Assembly: GCF_029893365.1 (NCBI RefSeq)
Contig: NZ_JARXUZ010000001.1
Span: 1,736,001 to 1,800,000 of the forward strand
Source: Cryobacterium sp. CG_9.6
Lineage (GTDB): Bacteria > Actinomycetota > Actinomycetes > Actinomycetales > Microbacteriaceae
DNA: 64,000 nucleotides
Direction of reading: 5' to 3'
The number at the start of each line of letters is the position of its first letter. Within the stretch, counting starts at the first letter, position 1. The translations under genes and the position numbers were made by a program. This document shows, one piece after another, positions 34,517 to 46,911 of the stretch. The notes beneath the pieces were generated by a model. It was given only the letters and a program-made list of their open reading frames with translations, had not been told where the DNA came from and did not search any database.

Positions 34517-35488
34517 ATGACCAGCATCGAACCAGAGCAGCCCGTCTACCCGGAGCAGCCCTTCGGTCCGATGCCCACGACCAACACGTTGGCCATCGTC
34601 TCGATCGTGTCGTCGTTTTTCGTGGGCATCGCGGGCCTGATCGCCCTGGCTCAGATCAAGGCCCGTGGTGAAGCGGGGCGAGTGTTGGCCCTTGCGGGAA
34701 TCATCATTGGGTCTATCACCACGATGTTCACCCTGATGGTCGTCGTTCTACTGCTCGCGTTCGCCGCCACGTGGAGTGCGGCGTTCTCCGCCGTGACGAA
34801 CGGCGGTGCGGGCGGCGGCGCGGGCGGCGACACGTCGACCAGCTCACCAACTCCCAGCCCCAGCTCCACGAATATTCCAGGACAGAGCGCACCCTCCAGC
34901 GACCTGCCCACGGGACGTGTGGGCGCTGCGGACTTTGACGCGGGGTACCTCACGGTGGGCACGGGCCCGGTCACGGTCGACGTGTACTTTGACGTCATGT
35001 GCCCGTACTGCCGGCAGTTTGAGGAGACCAACGGAACGAGCCTGGCCCTCGGAGCGAACAATGATGCGATCACCCTGCGCCTACACTCGCTCACCTTCCT
35101 CGATCGCCTGTCGCAGGGCACGAACTACTCCACCCGGGCATCATCAGCTCTCACCTGCCACGCCACGCTCAACCCGAACCTCACCCTGGACTACCTGGCG
35201 GCGCTCTTCGCCAACCAACCAGCGGAAAACACCGTGGGACTCTCCGACAGCGAACTTGTCGCGCTCGTGCCGGGCGGCACGAGCATCGCCGACTGTCTAG
35301 CGAGCGGCGCCTATGACACCTGGTCACAGGTGAACACGGAGGCCGCGATCATTGGCCCCATCGACGGAGCCGAGATCCCGTCAATTCCCGGCACCCCGAC
35401 CGTGTTGGTCGACGGCGCCCTGTATGAAGGCAGCCTGACCGACCCGGTTGAGTTCGCCCAGTTCGTGTCAAGCTTCTTCACCTCCTGA
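34517..35488 (+). CDS. membrane-anchored DsbA-like thioredoxin-fold protein
   Basis: A 323-residue protein. Residues 1-95 hold two membrane segments in a DUF4190-like arrangement (TLAIVSIVSSFFVGIAGLIA, then VLALAGIIIGSITTMFTLMV), followed by a Gly/Ser/Thr/Pro-rich linker (about 95-130). The C-terminal half is a DsbA-type thioredoxin fold with the active site VMCPYCRQF (Cys162, Cys165) and a cis-Pro loop SIPGTPTVLVDG. It should act outside the membrane in disulfide formation or reduction. AGGGGAC lies before the ATG. Its link to nusB is positional only. Confidence 0.87.
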   Translation: MTSIEPEQPVYPEQPFGPMPTTNTLAIVSIVSSFFVGIAGLIALAQIKARGEAGRVLALAGIIIGSITTMFTLMVVVLLLAFAATWSAAFSAVTNGGAGGGAGGDTSTSSPTPSPSSTNIPGQSAPSSDLPTGRVGAADFDAGYLTVGTGPVTVDVYFDVMCPYCRQFEETNGTSLALGANNDAITLRLHSLTFLDRLSQGTNYSTRASSALTCHATLNPNLTLDYLAALFANQPAENTVGLSDSELVALVPGGTSIADCLASGAYDTWSQVNTEAAIIGPIDGAEIPSIPGTPTVLVDGALYEGSLTDPVEFAQFVSSFFTS

Positions 35489-35510
35489 GATACAAGTCCT
35501 GAGACACACA
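35483..35510 (+). repeat. 14-bp tandem duplication over the DsbA-like gene stop
   Basis: TCCTGAGATACAAG (35483-35496) is followed by TCCTGAGACACACA (35497-35510). The TGA stop is in the first copy. Confidence 0.75.
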
Positions 35511-35513
35511 GCG

Positions 35514-36344
35514 CTACGCGGTCATCAGCGGATGCCGATTACTACCGGCCGATGACGCTGCGCGTTGGCGCAGGCCGAGTGCTGCAATTCCCAGTCCATA
35601 GGTCAGGCACAGTGTGGCGAGCGCCACCGCCTGCACGGTTCCCGACGTTCTCGGGTCCCATTGCGCCGCGACGCTGGCGAGAACCAGGGTACCCACAGCG
35701 AGAATCGGCCAGACCACGACGAGCAACACGCGCGGGAGTCCTCGGGTGAGGTGAGAGTTCGACCGTCGCAGGAAGGTAACGAGGGTTGCGGCCAGGAGCA
35801 GACCGAGCCACGCCACCCAGAACCACGCGAAAATGAGCGCGGCGAGGAACGACACGAGGAGCAGCGCTGCCGTGACCGTGGCCGAAGCATCGAACCGGCC
35901 CGCAGAGCGCACATGCACCGCAAGAAGCACGAGCCCCGAGAGAGCGATGGCGACAGCGACAAGCGCCGAAGCCGTGAGATACGCGCCCTGACTGGCGCTC
36001 CAGCCGTCCGTATCCATCGCAAAGGGAAGCGCGGCGGCTGCCGCAATCCAGAGTGCGGCAGCCGAGAAGCCGAAATACGCGGCTGCGCGGGTAAAGAAGG
36101 TGTTCATCGGTGAACCTTTCACTGGAACTGCAGAAATCATCCCCGCGATCACCGCGGGATCACCAAAAATATCCAGGGAGCGCCGCTCAGCCGTTTCGGT
36201 GTCCAGACCACGAGCGCACCACCGCTCGACCGCCGTCAGGAGATGATCATGAACCTCATCACGCAGATCGGCGGCATCGGTTCGACTGCTGATAACAGCG
36301 TCAAACGCGGTGATATAGCTCGAAATCAAAGGGTAGTCGGCCAC
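35514..36344 (-). CDS. HAAS-type membrane protein paired with the PadR regulator
   Basis: A 276-residue protein with an N-terminal soluble part (residues 1-65; ADLRDEVHDHLLTAVERWCARGLDTETAERRSLDIFGDP) that resembles the permease-prefix/HAAS signalling domain found behind PadR regulators. About six membrane helices follow. I chose GTG 36344 (GGAG six bases upstream), which overlaps the padR-like gene by 19 bases; the open frame extends to 36476 inside that gene. PadR-HAAS pairs usually act as a small sensory unit for membrane stress or antimicrobials. No transporter partner is next to it here. Confidence 0.75.
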   Translation of the reverse strand: MADYPLISSYITAFDAVISSRTDAADLRDEVHDHLLTAVERWCARGLDTETAERRSLDIFGDPAVIAGMISAVPVKGSPMNTFFTRAAAYFGFSAAALWIAAAAALPFAMDTDGWSASQGAYLTASALVAVAIALSGLVLLAVHVRSAGRFDASATVTAALLLVSFLAALIFAWFWVAWLGLLLAATLVTFLRRSNSHLTRGLPRVLLVVVWPILAVGTLVLASVAAQWDPRTSGTVQAVALATLCLTYGLGIAALGLRQRAASSAGSNRHPLMTA

Positions 36345-36664
36345 GGCTTGCTCCGCAGAACGGAATTGATGGTTGACGAAAAGAGCTGCCAGCGCGCGCT
36401 CTGCTCCGAGAGCATGGCGTGTCCGGCCGCGGTGAGCCGGTACGACCGGCGCCTGCGACCCGTGACCGTGCTCCACTCGCTTTCGAGCAGACCGGCTACT
36501 TCGAGTCGATGCAGGACGGGATAGACGGTGCCCTCTGCCAGGTCGAACACGTCATCGCTGCGCGTGCGCAGCTGTTCAATGACGGCGTAGCCGTGCAGGG
36601 GTCCGTCGGCCAGAACGGACAGGACCAGCAGGTCGAGGTGACCCTTGAGCGCTTCCCTGTTCAT
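36326..36664 (-). CDS. PadR-family transcriptional regulator
   Basis: A 112-residue PadR winged-helix regulator with the usual start KGHLDLLVLSVLADGPLHGYAVIEQL and wing DLAEGTVYPVLHRLEVAGLLES, followed by GRRRRSYRLTAAG. It overlaps the downstream membrane-protein gene by 19 bases. A perfect inverted repeat next to its own -10 box suggests autoregulation. Confidence 0.93.
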   Translation of the reverse strand: MNREALKGHLDLLVLSVLADGPLHGYAVIEQLRTRSDDVFDLAEGTVYPVLHRLEVAGLLESEWSTVTGRRRRSYRLTAAGHAMLSEQSARWQLFSSTINSVLRSKPWPTTL

Positions 36665-36672
36665 ACTGAGGG

Positions 36673-36703
36673 ATACTACGCCTAGTCTTACTAGGTGTCT
36701 AGG
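36673..36703 (-). promoter_or_regulatory. PadR promoter and operator
   Basis: On the minus strand TAGTAT (36673-36678) is a good -10 box eight bases before the ATG. CCTAGTCTTACTAGG (36681-36695) is a perfect inverted repeat directly upstream of it, and a further CTAGG half-site lies at 36699-36703. Binding there would block the polymerase. Confidence 0.6.
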
Positions 36704-36792
36704 GTGCGGTGTCCAGGAAGCGGTGCCCTGTGCCCGAAGTATCGGTTACTCTAAAAAAGAACAAGTTTTACCCCCACATTTTGACATCCTTT

Positions 36793-36831
36793 AACAGCCG
36801 TCCTGTGAGACGGGGAAGGAGGTCGGCTGTT
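36793..36831 (+). promoter_or_regulatory. PyrR-binding RNA element and translational switch before pyrR
   Basis: CCGTCCTGTGAGACGG (36798-36813) forms a hairpin whose loop and stem resemble the PyrR-binding element (TCC and GAG bases conserved). The strong ribosome site GGAAGGAGG (36814-36822) follows at once. A second, exclusive pairing joins AACAGCCG (36793-36800) to CGGCTGTT (36824-36831), enclosing the ribosome site and covering the TTG start. The two structures share 36798-36800. PyrR with UMP could shift the balance and control the operon; the direction is inferred. Confidence 0.65.
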
Positions 36832-37372
36832 GGAACACATTGTGCTCACTCAAGCTGACATCACCCGCGCGTTGACTCGAATCTCCCACGAGATTCTGGA
36901 GTCCAATCGGGGTTCAGCCAACCTCGTCATCTTGGGCATCCCCACCCGAGGTGTGGTGCTCGCGCAACGCATTGCCGACATCATTGCCCGGATCGAACCG
37001 GCGGCCGGCCCGGTGCGGGCCGGTTCCCTCGATGTGACCCTTTACCGTGACGACCTGGCCCACACGCGCACGCGCACCCCGTCGCGTACCCTCGTTCCTG
37101 GACGCATCGACGGTGCCACAGTGGTGCTCGTTGACGACGTGCTCTACTCGGGTCGCACCATCCGCTCAGCACTTGATGCGCTGGGGGACCACGGTCGACC
37201 CCAAATTGTTCGCCTCGCCGTGCTCGTTGACCGTGGCCACCGCGAGCTTCCCATTCGCGCCGACTTCGTGGGTCGCAACCTGCCGAGTTCCACCGAGGAA
37301 CGCATTAACGTGCACCTCGAAGAAACCGATGGCGACGAATTCGTGTTCATCGAGGGAGGACGAGACCAGTGA
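36830..37372 (+). CDS. pyrR: PyrR, pyrimidine regulator/uracil phosphoribosyltransferase
   Basis: A 180-residue PRT-fold protein with the PRPP-binding motif [21 protein letters not shown] (about residues 94-114) and the PyrR-typical RHRELPI-like segment ([19 protein letters not shown]). It binds pyr leader RNA when UMP is high. The start is taken as TTG 36830, seven bases after GGAAGGAGG; GTG 36842 is too far from that site. It heads the pyr operon and overlaps pyrB by 4 bases. Confidence 0.94.
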   Translation: MEHIVLTQADITRALTRISHEILESNRGSANLVILGIPTRGVVLAQRIADIIARIEPAAGPVRAGSLDVTLYRDDLAHTRTRTPSRTLVPGRIDGATVVLVDDVLYSGRTIRSALDALGDHGRPQIVRLAVLVDRGHRELPIRADFVGRNLPSSTEERINVHLEETDGDEFVFIEGGRDQ

Positions 37373-38319
37373 GACACCTGCTCTCCACGCGCGACCTGAG
37401 CCGTGACCGCGCCATCGCGCTCCTTGATATTGCCGAAGATATGGCGGATGTCTCCCAGCGCGAAGTAAAAAAGCTGCCCACTCTGCGCGGCAAAACCGTC
37501 GTCAACCTCTTTTTTGAGGACTCGACCCGCACCCGCATCTCCTTTGAAGCCGCCGCCAAACGGTTGAGCGCCGATGTGATCAACTTCAGCGCCAAGGGCT
37601 CCAGCGTGTCCAAGGGGGAGAGCCTCAAAGACACCGCTCAGACCCTGGCTGCGATCGGAGCGGATGGCGTGGTCATTCGCCACCCGGCATCCGGAGCACC
37701 CCACGTGCTCGCTGCCAGCGGTTGGATCGACGCCGGCATCATCAATGCCGGCGACGGTACCCACGAGCACCCGACCCAGGCCCTCCTCGATGCGTTCACG
37801 ATCCGCCGCCGCCTGCACGGTGCCAAAAGCCGGGGGAAGGGGCTCGATGGCGTGCGCGTCGCGATTGTGGGGGACGTACTGCACTCACGCGTCGCCCGCT
37901 CCAACCTGTGGCTGCTCCCCACACTCGGAGCCGAGGTTACCTTCGTGGCACCGCCCACCCTGCTCCCGAATGACACCACCGGCTGGCCGGCCACCGTGGG
38001 TTTCGACCTTGATGCCGCCATCGACGCCCGCCCCGACGTGGTCATGATGCTCCGCATTCAGGCTGAACGCATGAGTGCGGCTTTTTTCCCCAACAGTCGG
38101 GAGTATTCCCGCGCTTGGGGACTTGACAACGCGCGATTTAATCGTCTCGGCCCGGATAGCATTGTGATGCACCCTGGCCCGATGAATCGCGGGCTGGAAA
38201 TATCATCTGCGGCAGCCGACTCGGTCAATTCCACCGTGCTCGAACAGGTCGCAAATGGCGTTTCCGTGCGGATGGCCGCGCTCTACCTGCTGCTGTCCGG
38301 TGAACGAGAGGATGCATGA
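37369..38319 (+). CDS. pyrB: aspartate carbamoyltransferase catalytic subunit
   Basis: A 316-residue ATCase catalytic chain (carbamoyl phosphate and aspartate to carbamoyl aspartate). The carbamoyl-phosphate site [28 protein letters not shown] and the [12 protein letters not shown] and [10 protein letters not shown] motifs are intact. No regulatory pyrI is present. GTG overlaps the pyrR stop and the stop overlaps pyrC (ATGA), so the three are coupled. Confidence 0.97.
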   Translation: MRHLLSTRDLSRDRAIALLDIAEDMADVSQREVKKLPTLRGKTVVNLFFEDSTRTRISFEAAAKRLSADVINFSAKGSSVSKGESLKDTAQTLAAIGADGVVIRHPASGAPHVLAASGWIDAGIINAGDGTHEHPTQALLDAFTIRRRLHGAKSRGKGLDGVRVAIVGDVLHSRVARSNLWLLPTLGAEVTFVAPPTLLPNDTTGWPATVGFDLDAAIDARPDVVMMLRIQAERMSAAFFPNSREYSRAWGLDNARFNRLGPDSIVMHPGPMNRGLEISSAAADSVNSTVLEQVANGVSVRMAALYLLLSGEREDA

Positions 38320-39677
38320 TGCCCGCTGAGTCGAGCAAGAGCCAGACGTACCTGATTCGGGGAGCGACGCTTCCAGACGGCACGCGCACCGATATCGTTC
38401 TCGAGAATGGTCGCGTTCAGCAGCTCGGAACAGGCCTCTCCCACGCCGGAGCCAGCCTGGTGGACGCTGATGGGTTGATCGCTCTTCCCGGACTCGTCGA
38501 CCTCCATGCTCATTTGCGGGAACCCGGCTACGAGCACAGCGAGACCGTCCTGACCGGAAGCCAGGCGGCAGCCCGCGGTGGCTTCACCAGCGTCTTTGCC
38601 ATGGCCAATACGTCTCCTGCCCAGGACACCGCCGGAGTGGTGGAGCAGGTGCTCGCGCTCGGCGAACGTGCCGGCTACGTGGAGGTGCAGCCGATTGGCG
38701 CTGTCACCGTGGGCCTGAAGGGTGCGCAGCTTGCCGAAATCGGCGCCATGGCCGCCAGTCGTGCCCGGGTACGCGTGTTCTCCGACGACGGCTTCTGCGT
38801 GTCAGACCCGCTGCTCATGCGCCGCGCTCTCGAGTACGTGAAGGCCTTCGATGGCGTGGTGGCCCAGCACGCTCAGGAACCGCGACTCACCGAGAAGGCG
38901 CAAATGAACGAGGGTGCGCTGTCGGGGCAGCTCGGCCTTGTCGGCTGGCCGGCCGTCGCCGAAGAATCCATCATTGCCCGCGATGTTCTCCTGGCCGAGC
39001 ACGTGGGTTCCCGTCTGCACGTGTGTCACGTGTCGACCGCTGGTTCCGTCGACGTCATCCGCTGGGCCAAAGCCCGCGGCATCAACGTCACCGCCGAGGT
39101 GACCCCGCACCACCTGCTGCTCACCGAAGACCTTGTTGTCGGTTATGACGCCCGGTTCAAGGTGAACCCGCCGCTGCGCCGCCGTGAAGACGTGGAGGCG
39201 CTGCGTGCGGGCCTCGCCGACGGCACCATCGACATTGTTGCCACCGACCACGCACCACACCCGATCGAGTCCAAGGACTGCGAGTGGGACGCCGCAGCCA
39301 ACGGCATGGTGGGCCTCGAGTCTGCGCTCTCGGTCGTGCACGCATCCGTTGTGTCAAACGGGCTGCTGGACTGGACCGATATCGCCCGGGTGCTGTCGGC
39401 GACCCCGGCCCGCATCGGTCGTCTCGCTTCTCAGGGGCAGTCGATCACGGAGGGCGGCCCGGCCAACCTCACCCTCTACGACGCCTCGGCCAGCCGAGTG
39501 TTCACCCGTGCCAACCTGTCGGGCATGAGCGTGAACTCGCCCTACGTGTCGATGACGCTTCCCGGCATCATTCAGGCCACCTTTCACCGCGGCTGTGCCA
39601 CGGTCCTCGATGGTGCACTGCGCGACCCCGCCGAGGTTGCCGCCCATGCACAGAATGTGGAGCTCCACCATGGATAG
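38316..39677 (+). CDS. pyrC: dihydroorotase
   Basis: A 453-residue type I dihydroorotase. The zinc motif [18 protein letters not shown] is near residue 60-75, followed by [22 protein letters not shown] and the catalytic [12 protein letters not shown]. It closes carbamoyl aspartate to dihydroorotate. The gene overlaps the next membrane-protein gene by 8 bases. ATG 38316 or the adjacent ATG 38319 may be used. Confidence 0.97.
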   Translation: MMPAESSKSQTYLIRGATLPDGTRTDIVLENGRVQQLGTGLSHAGASLVDADGLIALPGLVDLHAHLREPGYEHSETVLTGSQAAARGGFTSVFAMANTSPAQDTAGVVEQVLALGERAGYVEVQPIGAVTVGLKGAQLAEIGAMAASRARVRVFSDDGFCVSDPLLMRRALEYVKAFDGVVAQHAQEPRLTEKAQMNEGALSGQLGLVGWPAVAEESIIARDVLLAEHVGSRLHVCHVSTAGSVDVIRWAKARGINVTAEVTPHHLLLTEDLVVGYDARFKVNPPLRRREDVEALRAGLADGTIDIVATDHAPHPIESKDCEWDAAANGMVGLESALSVVHASVVSNGLLDWTDIARVLSATPARIGRLASQGQSITEGGPANLTLYDASASRVFTRANLSGMSVNSPYVSMTLPGIIQATFHRGCATVLDGALRDPAEVAAHAQNVELHHG

Positions 39678-40227
39678 GGCCATTCCCACCATCATCGTCG
39701 TCGTCGTTCTCGCCGGCCTGTTCACCCTGATGTATCGCAGCTGGCGCAAGCGCAGCAGACGCGATGCGCAGATTGTGGCCGGCTACCCGGTACCCACCGG
39801 TCCCGAGACCGTTCTGGCCGTTGCGCGAGGGTATTACGTGGCAACAACGCCCCGGGACACCCCGCTGGAGCGTCTGTTCATTCCGGGGTTGGGTTTTCGC
39901 GCCCGCGCCGAAATCACGGTGACGGATGCCGGTGTCACGCTTGATCTCACCGGGTCCCGCCCGATGTTTGTGCCCACCGGCGCGATCGAGCTGCTGACCC
40001 CGGCCACGTGGGCCATTGACCGTGCGGTCGAGACCGACGGACTCCTGCTGCTCGGCTGGCAACTCGCCCCGACGCAGAATGCCAACGGCACGTCCGAAGC
40101 CGGCCGATCGGTTGACAGCTTCTTCCGCATTATTGACCCGAGTGATCGCGCCCGTCTCGTTGACGCGATCCATTCCATTGCAGCCGAGGCCACCGGGCCC
40201 GCTGACCGCAACGAAAGTGAGGTGTAG
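39670..40227 (+). CDS. single-helix membrane protein between pyrC and carA
   Basis: A 185-residue protein with one N-terminal membrane helix (AIPTIIVVVVLAGLFTLMY) followed by a basic stop and a soluble beta-rich domain (VLAVARGYYVATT, LTGSRPMFVPTGAIELLTPATWAI, GLLLLGWQL) that resembles small PH-like domains. It lies exactly where mycobacteria encode an unassigned membrane protein (the gene between pyrC and carA), so it is a conserved part of the actinobacterial pyr operon. ATG 39670 is inside the pyrC end. Its function is unknown. Confidence 0.82.
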   Translation: MDRAIPTIIVVVVLAGLFTLMYRSWRKRSRRDAQIVAGYPVPTGPETVLAVARGYYVATTPRDTPLERLFIPGLGFRARAEITVTDAGVTLDLTGSRPMFVPTGAIELLTPATWAIDRAVETDGLLLLGWQLAPTQNANGTSEAGRSVDSFFRIIDPSDRARLVDAIHSIAAEATGPADRNESEV

Positions 40228-40231
40228 CTAG

Positions 40232-41415
40232 GTGTTCTCAGTCGCCGACTACAAGGCAATCAACAGAACCGCTCCGGCCGTTCTCGTACTCGAAGATGGC
40301 AAGCGCTTTGCCGGCCGTGCCTACGGGAGCGAGGGTCAGACCCTGGGTGAGATCGTCTTCTCTACCGGCATGACCGGATATCAGGAGACCCTCACCGATC
40401 CCTCCTACGCCGGCCAGATCGTGCTCATGACGGCACCGCACATCGGCAACACGGGCGCCAACGACGAGGACATGGAGTCCCGCCGTATCTGGGTTGCCGG
40501 CTTCGTGGTGCGTGACCCCGCCCGCATCGCCTCCAACCATCGAGCCACGCGCACCCTCGACGCTGACCTCGAGGAGGGTGGGATCGTGGGCATCTCCGGC
40601 GTCGACACCCGAGCGATCACCCGCCACATTCGATCCGCCGGTGCCATGCGCTCCGGCATCTTCTCCGGCGACCTGCTGGAGCTGTCCGACGGTGAACAGC
40701 TTGACCGGGTGCGCACCGGCCCGGCCATGAAGGGTCGCAACCTCTCCGACACCGTCTCCACCGTGGAACCCTTCTCCGTGCCGCCCGTCGGCGAGCGGAT
40801 CGGTTCCGTGGCGGTGCTGGACCTGGGTGTCAAGCAGTCCACCCTCAACCACCTTGCCGAGCGTGGCTTTGAGGTTTTGGTGCTGCCACAATCGGTCACC
40901 GCCGAGCACGTGCTGTCGCTGAACCCGTCCGCGGTGTTCTTCTCCAACGGCCCCGGAGACCCGGCCGCCTCCGACGCGCACGTCACACTGCTGCAGGAGA
41001 TCCTGCGTGCCGGGGTGCCCTACTTCGGCATCTGCTTCGGCAACCAGCTGCTCGGTCGCGCCCTCGGATTTCGCACCTACAAGCTGCCGTTCGGGCACCG
41101 GGGAATCAACCAGCCGGTGCTCGACAAGGCCACCGGCCGGGTGGAAATCACCTCGCAAAACCACGGCTTCGCGGTGGACATGCCCATCGAGGGCGTGCAC
41201 GAGTCCCGCACCGGTTTCGGTCGCGTGGAGGTCAGCCACTACAGCCTGAATGACCAGGTCGTGGAGGGCATCCGCTGCCTCGATCTGGCTGCATTCTCGG
41301 TGCAGTACCACCCGGAAGCGGCCGCCGGCCCGCACGACGCTAACTACCTTTTTGATCGGTTCAGGGATGTGGTGGTCGAACGAAACGCGGCCGCCGGAGC
41401 AGGAGACGGCAAGTA

Positions 41416-41416
<1 letters not shown>
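40232..41416 (+). CDS. carA: carbamoyl-phosphate synthase small subunit (glutaminase)
   Basis: A 394-residue subunit that releases ammonia from glutamine for CarB. The N-terminal domain contains [21 protein letters not shown]. The class I amidotransferase domain has the nucleophile Cys268 in [17 protein letters not shown] and the His-Glu pair in [13 protein letters not shown]. The gene starts with GTG and its stop overlaps the carB start (TAATG). Confidence 0.97.
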
Positions 41417-44699
<3,283 letters not shown>

Positions 44700-44703
<4 letters not shown>

Positions 44704-45605
44704 CGCACGGCTCCAGTATTCCCGGAGCCAGTATTCCCGGAGCCACGTTCGGCGAGCGTCTCGCTGCTGCCTTCGCGTCGCGTGGGCAGCTCTGCGTGGG
44801 CATCGACCCGCACAGCTGGCTGCTCACCGAGTGGGGTCTGACAGACTCTGCCGCAGGCGCCGAGACGTTTGGCCGTTCGGTGGTTGCGGCTGCGGTCGGC
44901 CGCGTGGGTATCGTCAAACCGCAGGTGGCATTCTTCGAACGCTTCGGCGCTGCGGGTTTTGTTGCCCTGGAGCGCGTGCTGGCGGATGCGCGGGCTGCGG
45001 GCCTGCTGGTTATCGGCGACGTGAAGCGTGGTGACCTCGGTACCAGTGTCGAAGCCTACGCGGATGCCTGGCTCACGCCGGGCGCACCACTCGAGGTGGA
45101 TGCCATCACCCTGGCACCGTACATGGGCGTGGCATCCCTGCAACGCCCCATTGACATTGCCCGAGAGCACGGCAAGGGTTTGTTCCTGCTCGCGGCGACC
45201 TCCAACCCCGAGGCGGCAACGGTGCAACAGGCGGTTGTGGCCAACGGGCCGCGTGCAGGGCTCACTGTTGCGAGAGCCGTCTTAGAGGATGTGGCTGAGC
45301 TGAACGCCGACGATCCGAGAGGTGGGGCAGGCTTTGGCTCTATCGGGGTCGTGCTCGGAGCCACCCTCACGCTGGCGAACTTCGGCATAAATATCGCGCT
45401 CGCACCCCCCACGCGCCAAACTCCGGTGCTCGCACCCGGTTTTGGACACCAGGGAGGGAATATTATGGATCTGACCTCGATATATGGTGAATACGCCGAA
45501 GGGGTTATCGTAAGTGAATCGCGAAGTGTTCTCTCACAAGGTCCCGACCGGCTTGCCGCAGCGATCGAGCGCCGTGCTACTGAAGTAGGAGCCGTCCGTG
45601 GCTGA
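44700..45605 (+). CDS. pyrF: orotidine 5'-phosphate decarboxylase (type 2)
   Basis: A 301-residue OMP decarboxylase of the longer type 2 subfamily, with [28 protein letters not shown], the catalytic [13 protein letters not shown] and the phosphate-binding [12 protein letters not shown]. It completes UMP synthesis, though pyrD and pyrE are not in the window. A 15-bp tandem duplication after the GTG start gives [10 protein letters not shown] in a non-conserved N-terminal tail. The end overlaps the mihF-gmk start by 8 bases. Confidence 0.96.
44713..44742 (+). repeat. 15-bp tandem duplication in the pyrF 5' end
   Basis: CCAGTATTCCCGGAG occurs twice without interruption (44713-44727, 44728-44742), beginning 13 bases into the gene and keeping the frame. 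Confidence 0.93.
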
Positions 45606-46518
45606 AAACCGTCCCACCCCACCCGAAGTTGACCGGGTCGCCGCGTCACGCGCTGCCGTCGCCGCCAGACGCGCCCGAGCCAAGGTGAAGGCCCAGATCG
45701 CATCGGGGGACCGCACCGCACTCGAGGTTCTCGGGGCCGCTCTGAAAGACCCCGTCGGCGTGGAGGGGCGACTGCGCGTGACCGAAATGCTGGTGAGCAT
45801 TCCGTCTATTGGTGTCACCAAGATGCAGCGCATCATTCACCGCCTCGAAATCTCTCCGTCAAAACGGCTCGGTGGGCTCGGCCGGCACCAGCGAGATCGT
45901 CTGCGCGACTTTCTCTCCGACCGTCCCAGCGTCAGGCACGGCGAACCCGACTCCCGACTCATTGTGCTGGCCGGTCCCACCGCGGTGGGCAAGGGAACAG
46001 TTGCCAACCATATTCGGGAAAACTATCCCGACGTGCACCTCTCCGTGTCGGCCACGACCCGTGCTCCGCGCCCAGGCGAGGTGGAGGGTGTCAGCTACTT
46101 TTTCGTAACGGATGCCGCCTTCGACACCATGATCGAGTCGGGCGAACTTCTTGAGTGGGCCACCGTGCATAACGCGTACCGCTATGGAACTCCGCGCGGA
46201 CCCGTTGAGGCGGCCATTGCCGCCGGTAACAGCGTGCTCCTGGAAATTGATATCCAGGGCGCCCGGGCCGTGCGCCGGGCCATGCCGGAAGCACGACTGG
46301 TCTTTCTGCTGCCTCCCACCTGGGACGAGCTGGTGCGTCGACTCATCGGTCGGGGCACCGAAGATTCAGCAGAACAGGCACGTCGGTTGGAGACCGCCAA
46401 GCTGGAATTGGCGGCTCAGGGCGAGTTCGATTACCGAATCGTGAACGCAGACGCATCCCAAGCGGCCCGAGAGGTCGTAGACTTGATGCAGGTACGCCCT
46501 GCGGCAGGAACGTCGTAG
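45598..46518 (+). CDS. gmk: fused integration host factor (mIHF) and guanylate kinase
   Basis: A 306-residue protein made of two proteins that are separate neighbours in Mycobacterium. Residues 1-110 match mycobacterial IHF (ARAKVKAQIASGDRTALEVL, LLVSIPSIGVTKMQRII-like segment, LGGLGRHQRDRL), a nucleoid protein with a helix-two-turn-helix. Residues 120-306 are guanylate kinase (GMP to GDP) with P-loop GPTAVGKGT (126-134), TTRAPRPGEVEGVSYFFV and LEIDIQGARAVR. The P-loop has Gly after the lysine, as in adenylate kinases, in place of the usual Ser/Thr. AGGAG lies six bases before GTG 45598. No stop or start separates the two halves. Confidence 0.93.
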   Translation: MAENRPTPPEVDRVAASRAAVAARRARAKVKAQIASGDRTALEVLGAALKDPVGVEGRLRVTEMLVSIPSIGVTKMQRIIHRLEISPSKRLGGLGRHQRDRLRDFLSDRPSVRHGEPDSRLIVLAGPTAVGKGTVANHIRENYPDVHLSVSATTRAPRPGEVEGVSYFFVTDAAFDTMIESGELLEWATVHNAYRYGTPRGPVEAAIAAGNSVLLEIDIQGARAVRRAMPEARLVFLLPPTWDELVRRLIGRGTEDSAEQARRLETAKLELAAQGEFDYRIVNADASQAAREVVDLMQVRPAAGTS

Positions 46519-46629
46519 CGCCCACTGCATATTTTTTTCGCATCACCTGATGCGGCCGTGCTCGTCAAGACGCACTGTTTTATCTCGAACAGCCCTGTTC
46601 TCGAACTGCTCTAAAGGAGTGTGACACCA

Positions 46630-46887
46630 ATGGCAAACAAGCCCACTGGCATCATTGACCCGCCCATTGACGACCTGCTGTCCAAGGTCGATTCCAAGTA
46701 CGCCCTCGTGATCTTCGCGTCCAAGCGTGCACGTCAGATCAACGATTACTACGCTGACCTCCACGAAGGCAGCCTCTTCGACAACGTGGGACCGCTGGTT
46801 GATTCCACCGTTGAAGACAAGCCGCTCTCGGTTGCTCTTCGCGAGATCAACGAGGACAAGCTCACCTCTCGTCCCATCGTCGAGTAG
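46630..46887 (+). CDS. rpoZ: RNA polymerase omega subunit
   Basis: An 85-residue omega subunit with [32 protein letters not shown], the conserved contact surface for beta prime, and the C-terminal [18 protein letters not shown] 46630 lies 10 bases after AAAGGAG; an in-frame GTG at 46621 is too near that site. The 111 bases after gmk contain a T-rich run and a small hairpin (CGCATCA / TGATGCG) but no clear terminator. Confidence 0.95.
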   Translation: MANKPTGIIDPPIDDLLSKVDSKYALVIFASKRARQINDYYADLHEGSLFDNVGPLVDSTVEDKPLSVALREINEDKLTSRPIVE

Positions 46888-46911
46888 TCACTCTCGCGAC
46901 ACGCGCGCACG

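Noticed and set aside
46519..46629. Terminator between gmk and rpoZ
   Set aside because: The hairpin CGCATCA/TGATGCG is preceded, not followed, by the T run on the coding strand, and no gene on the other strand would use it.
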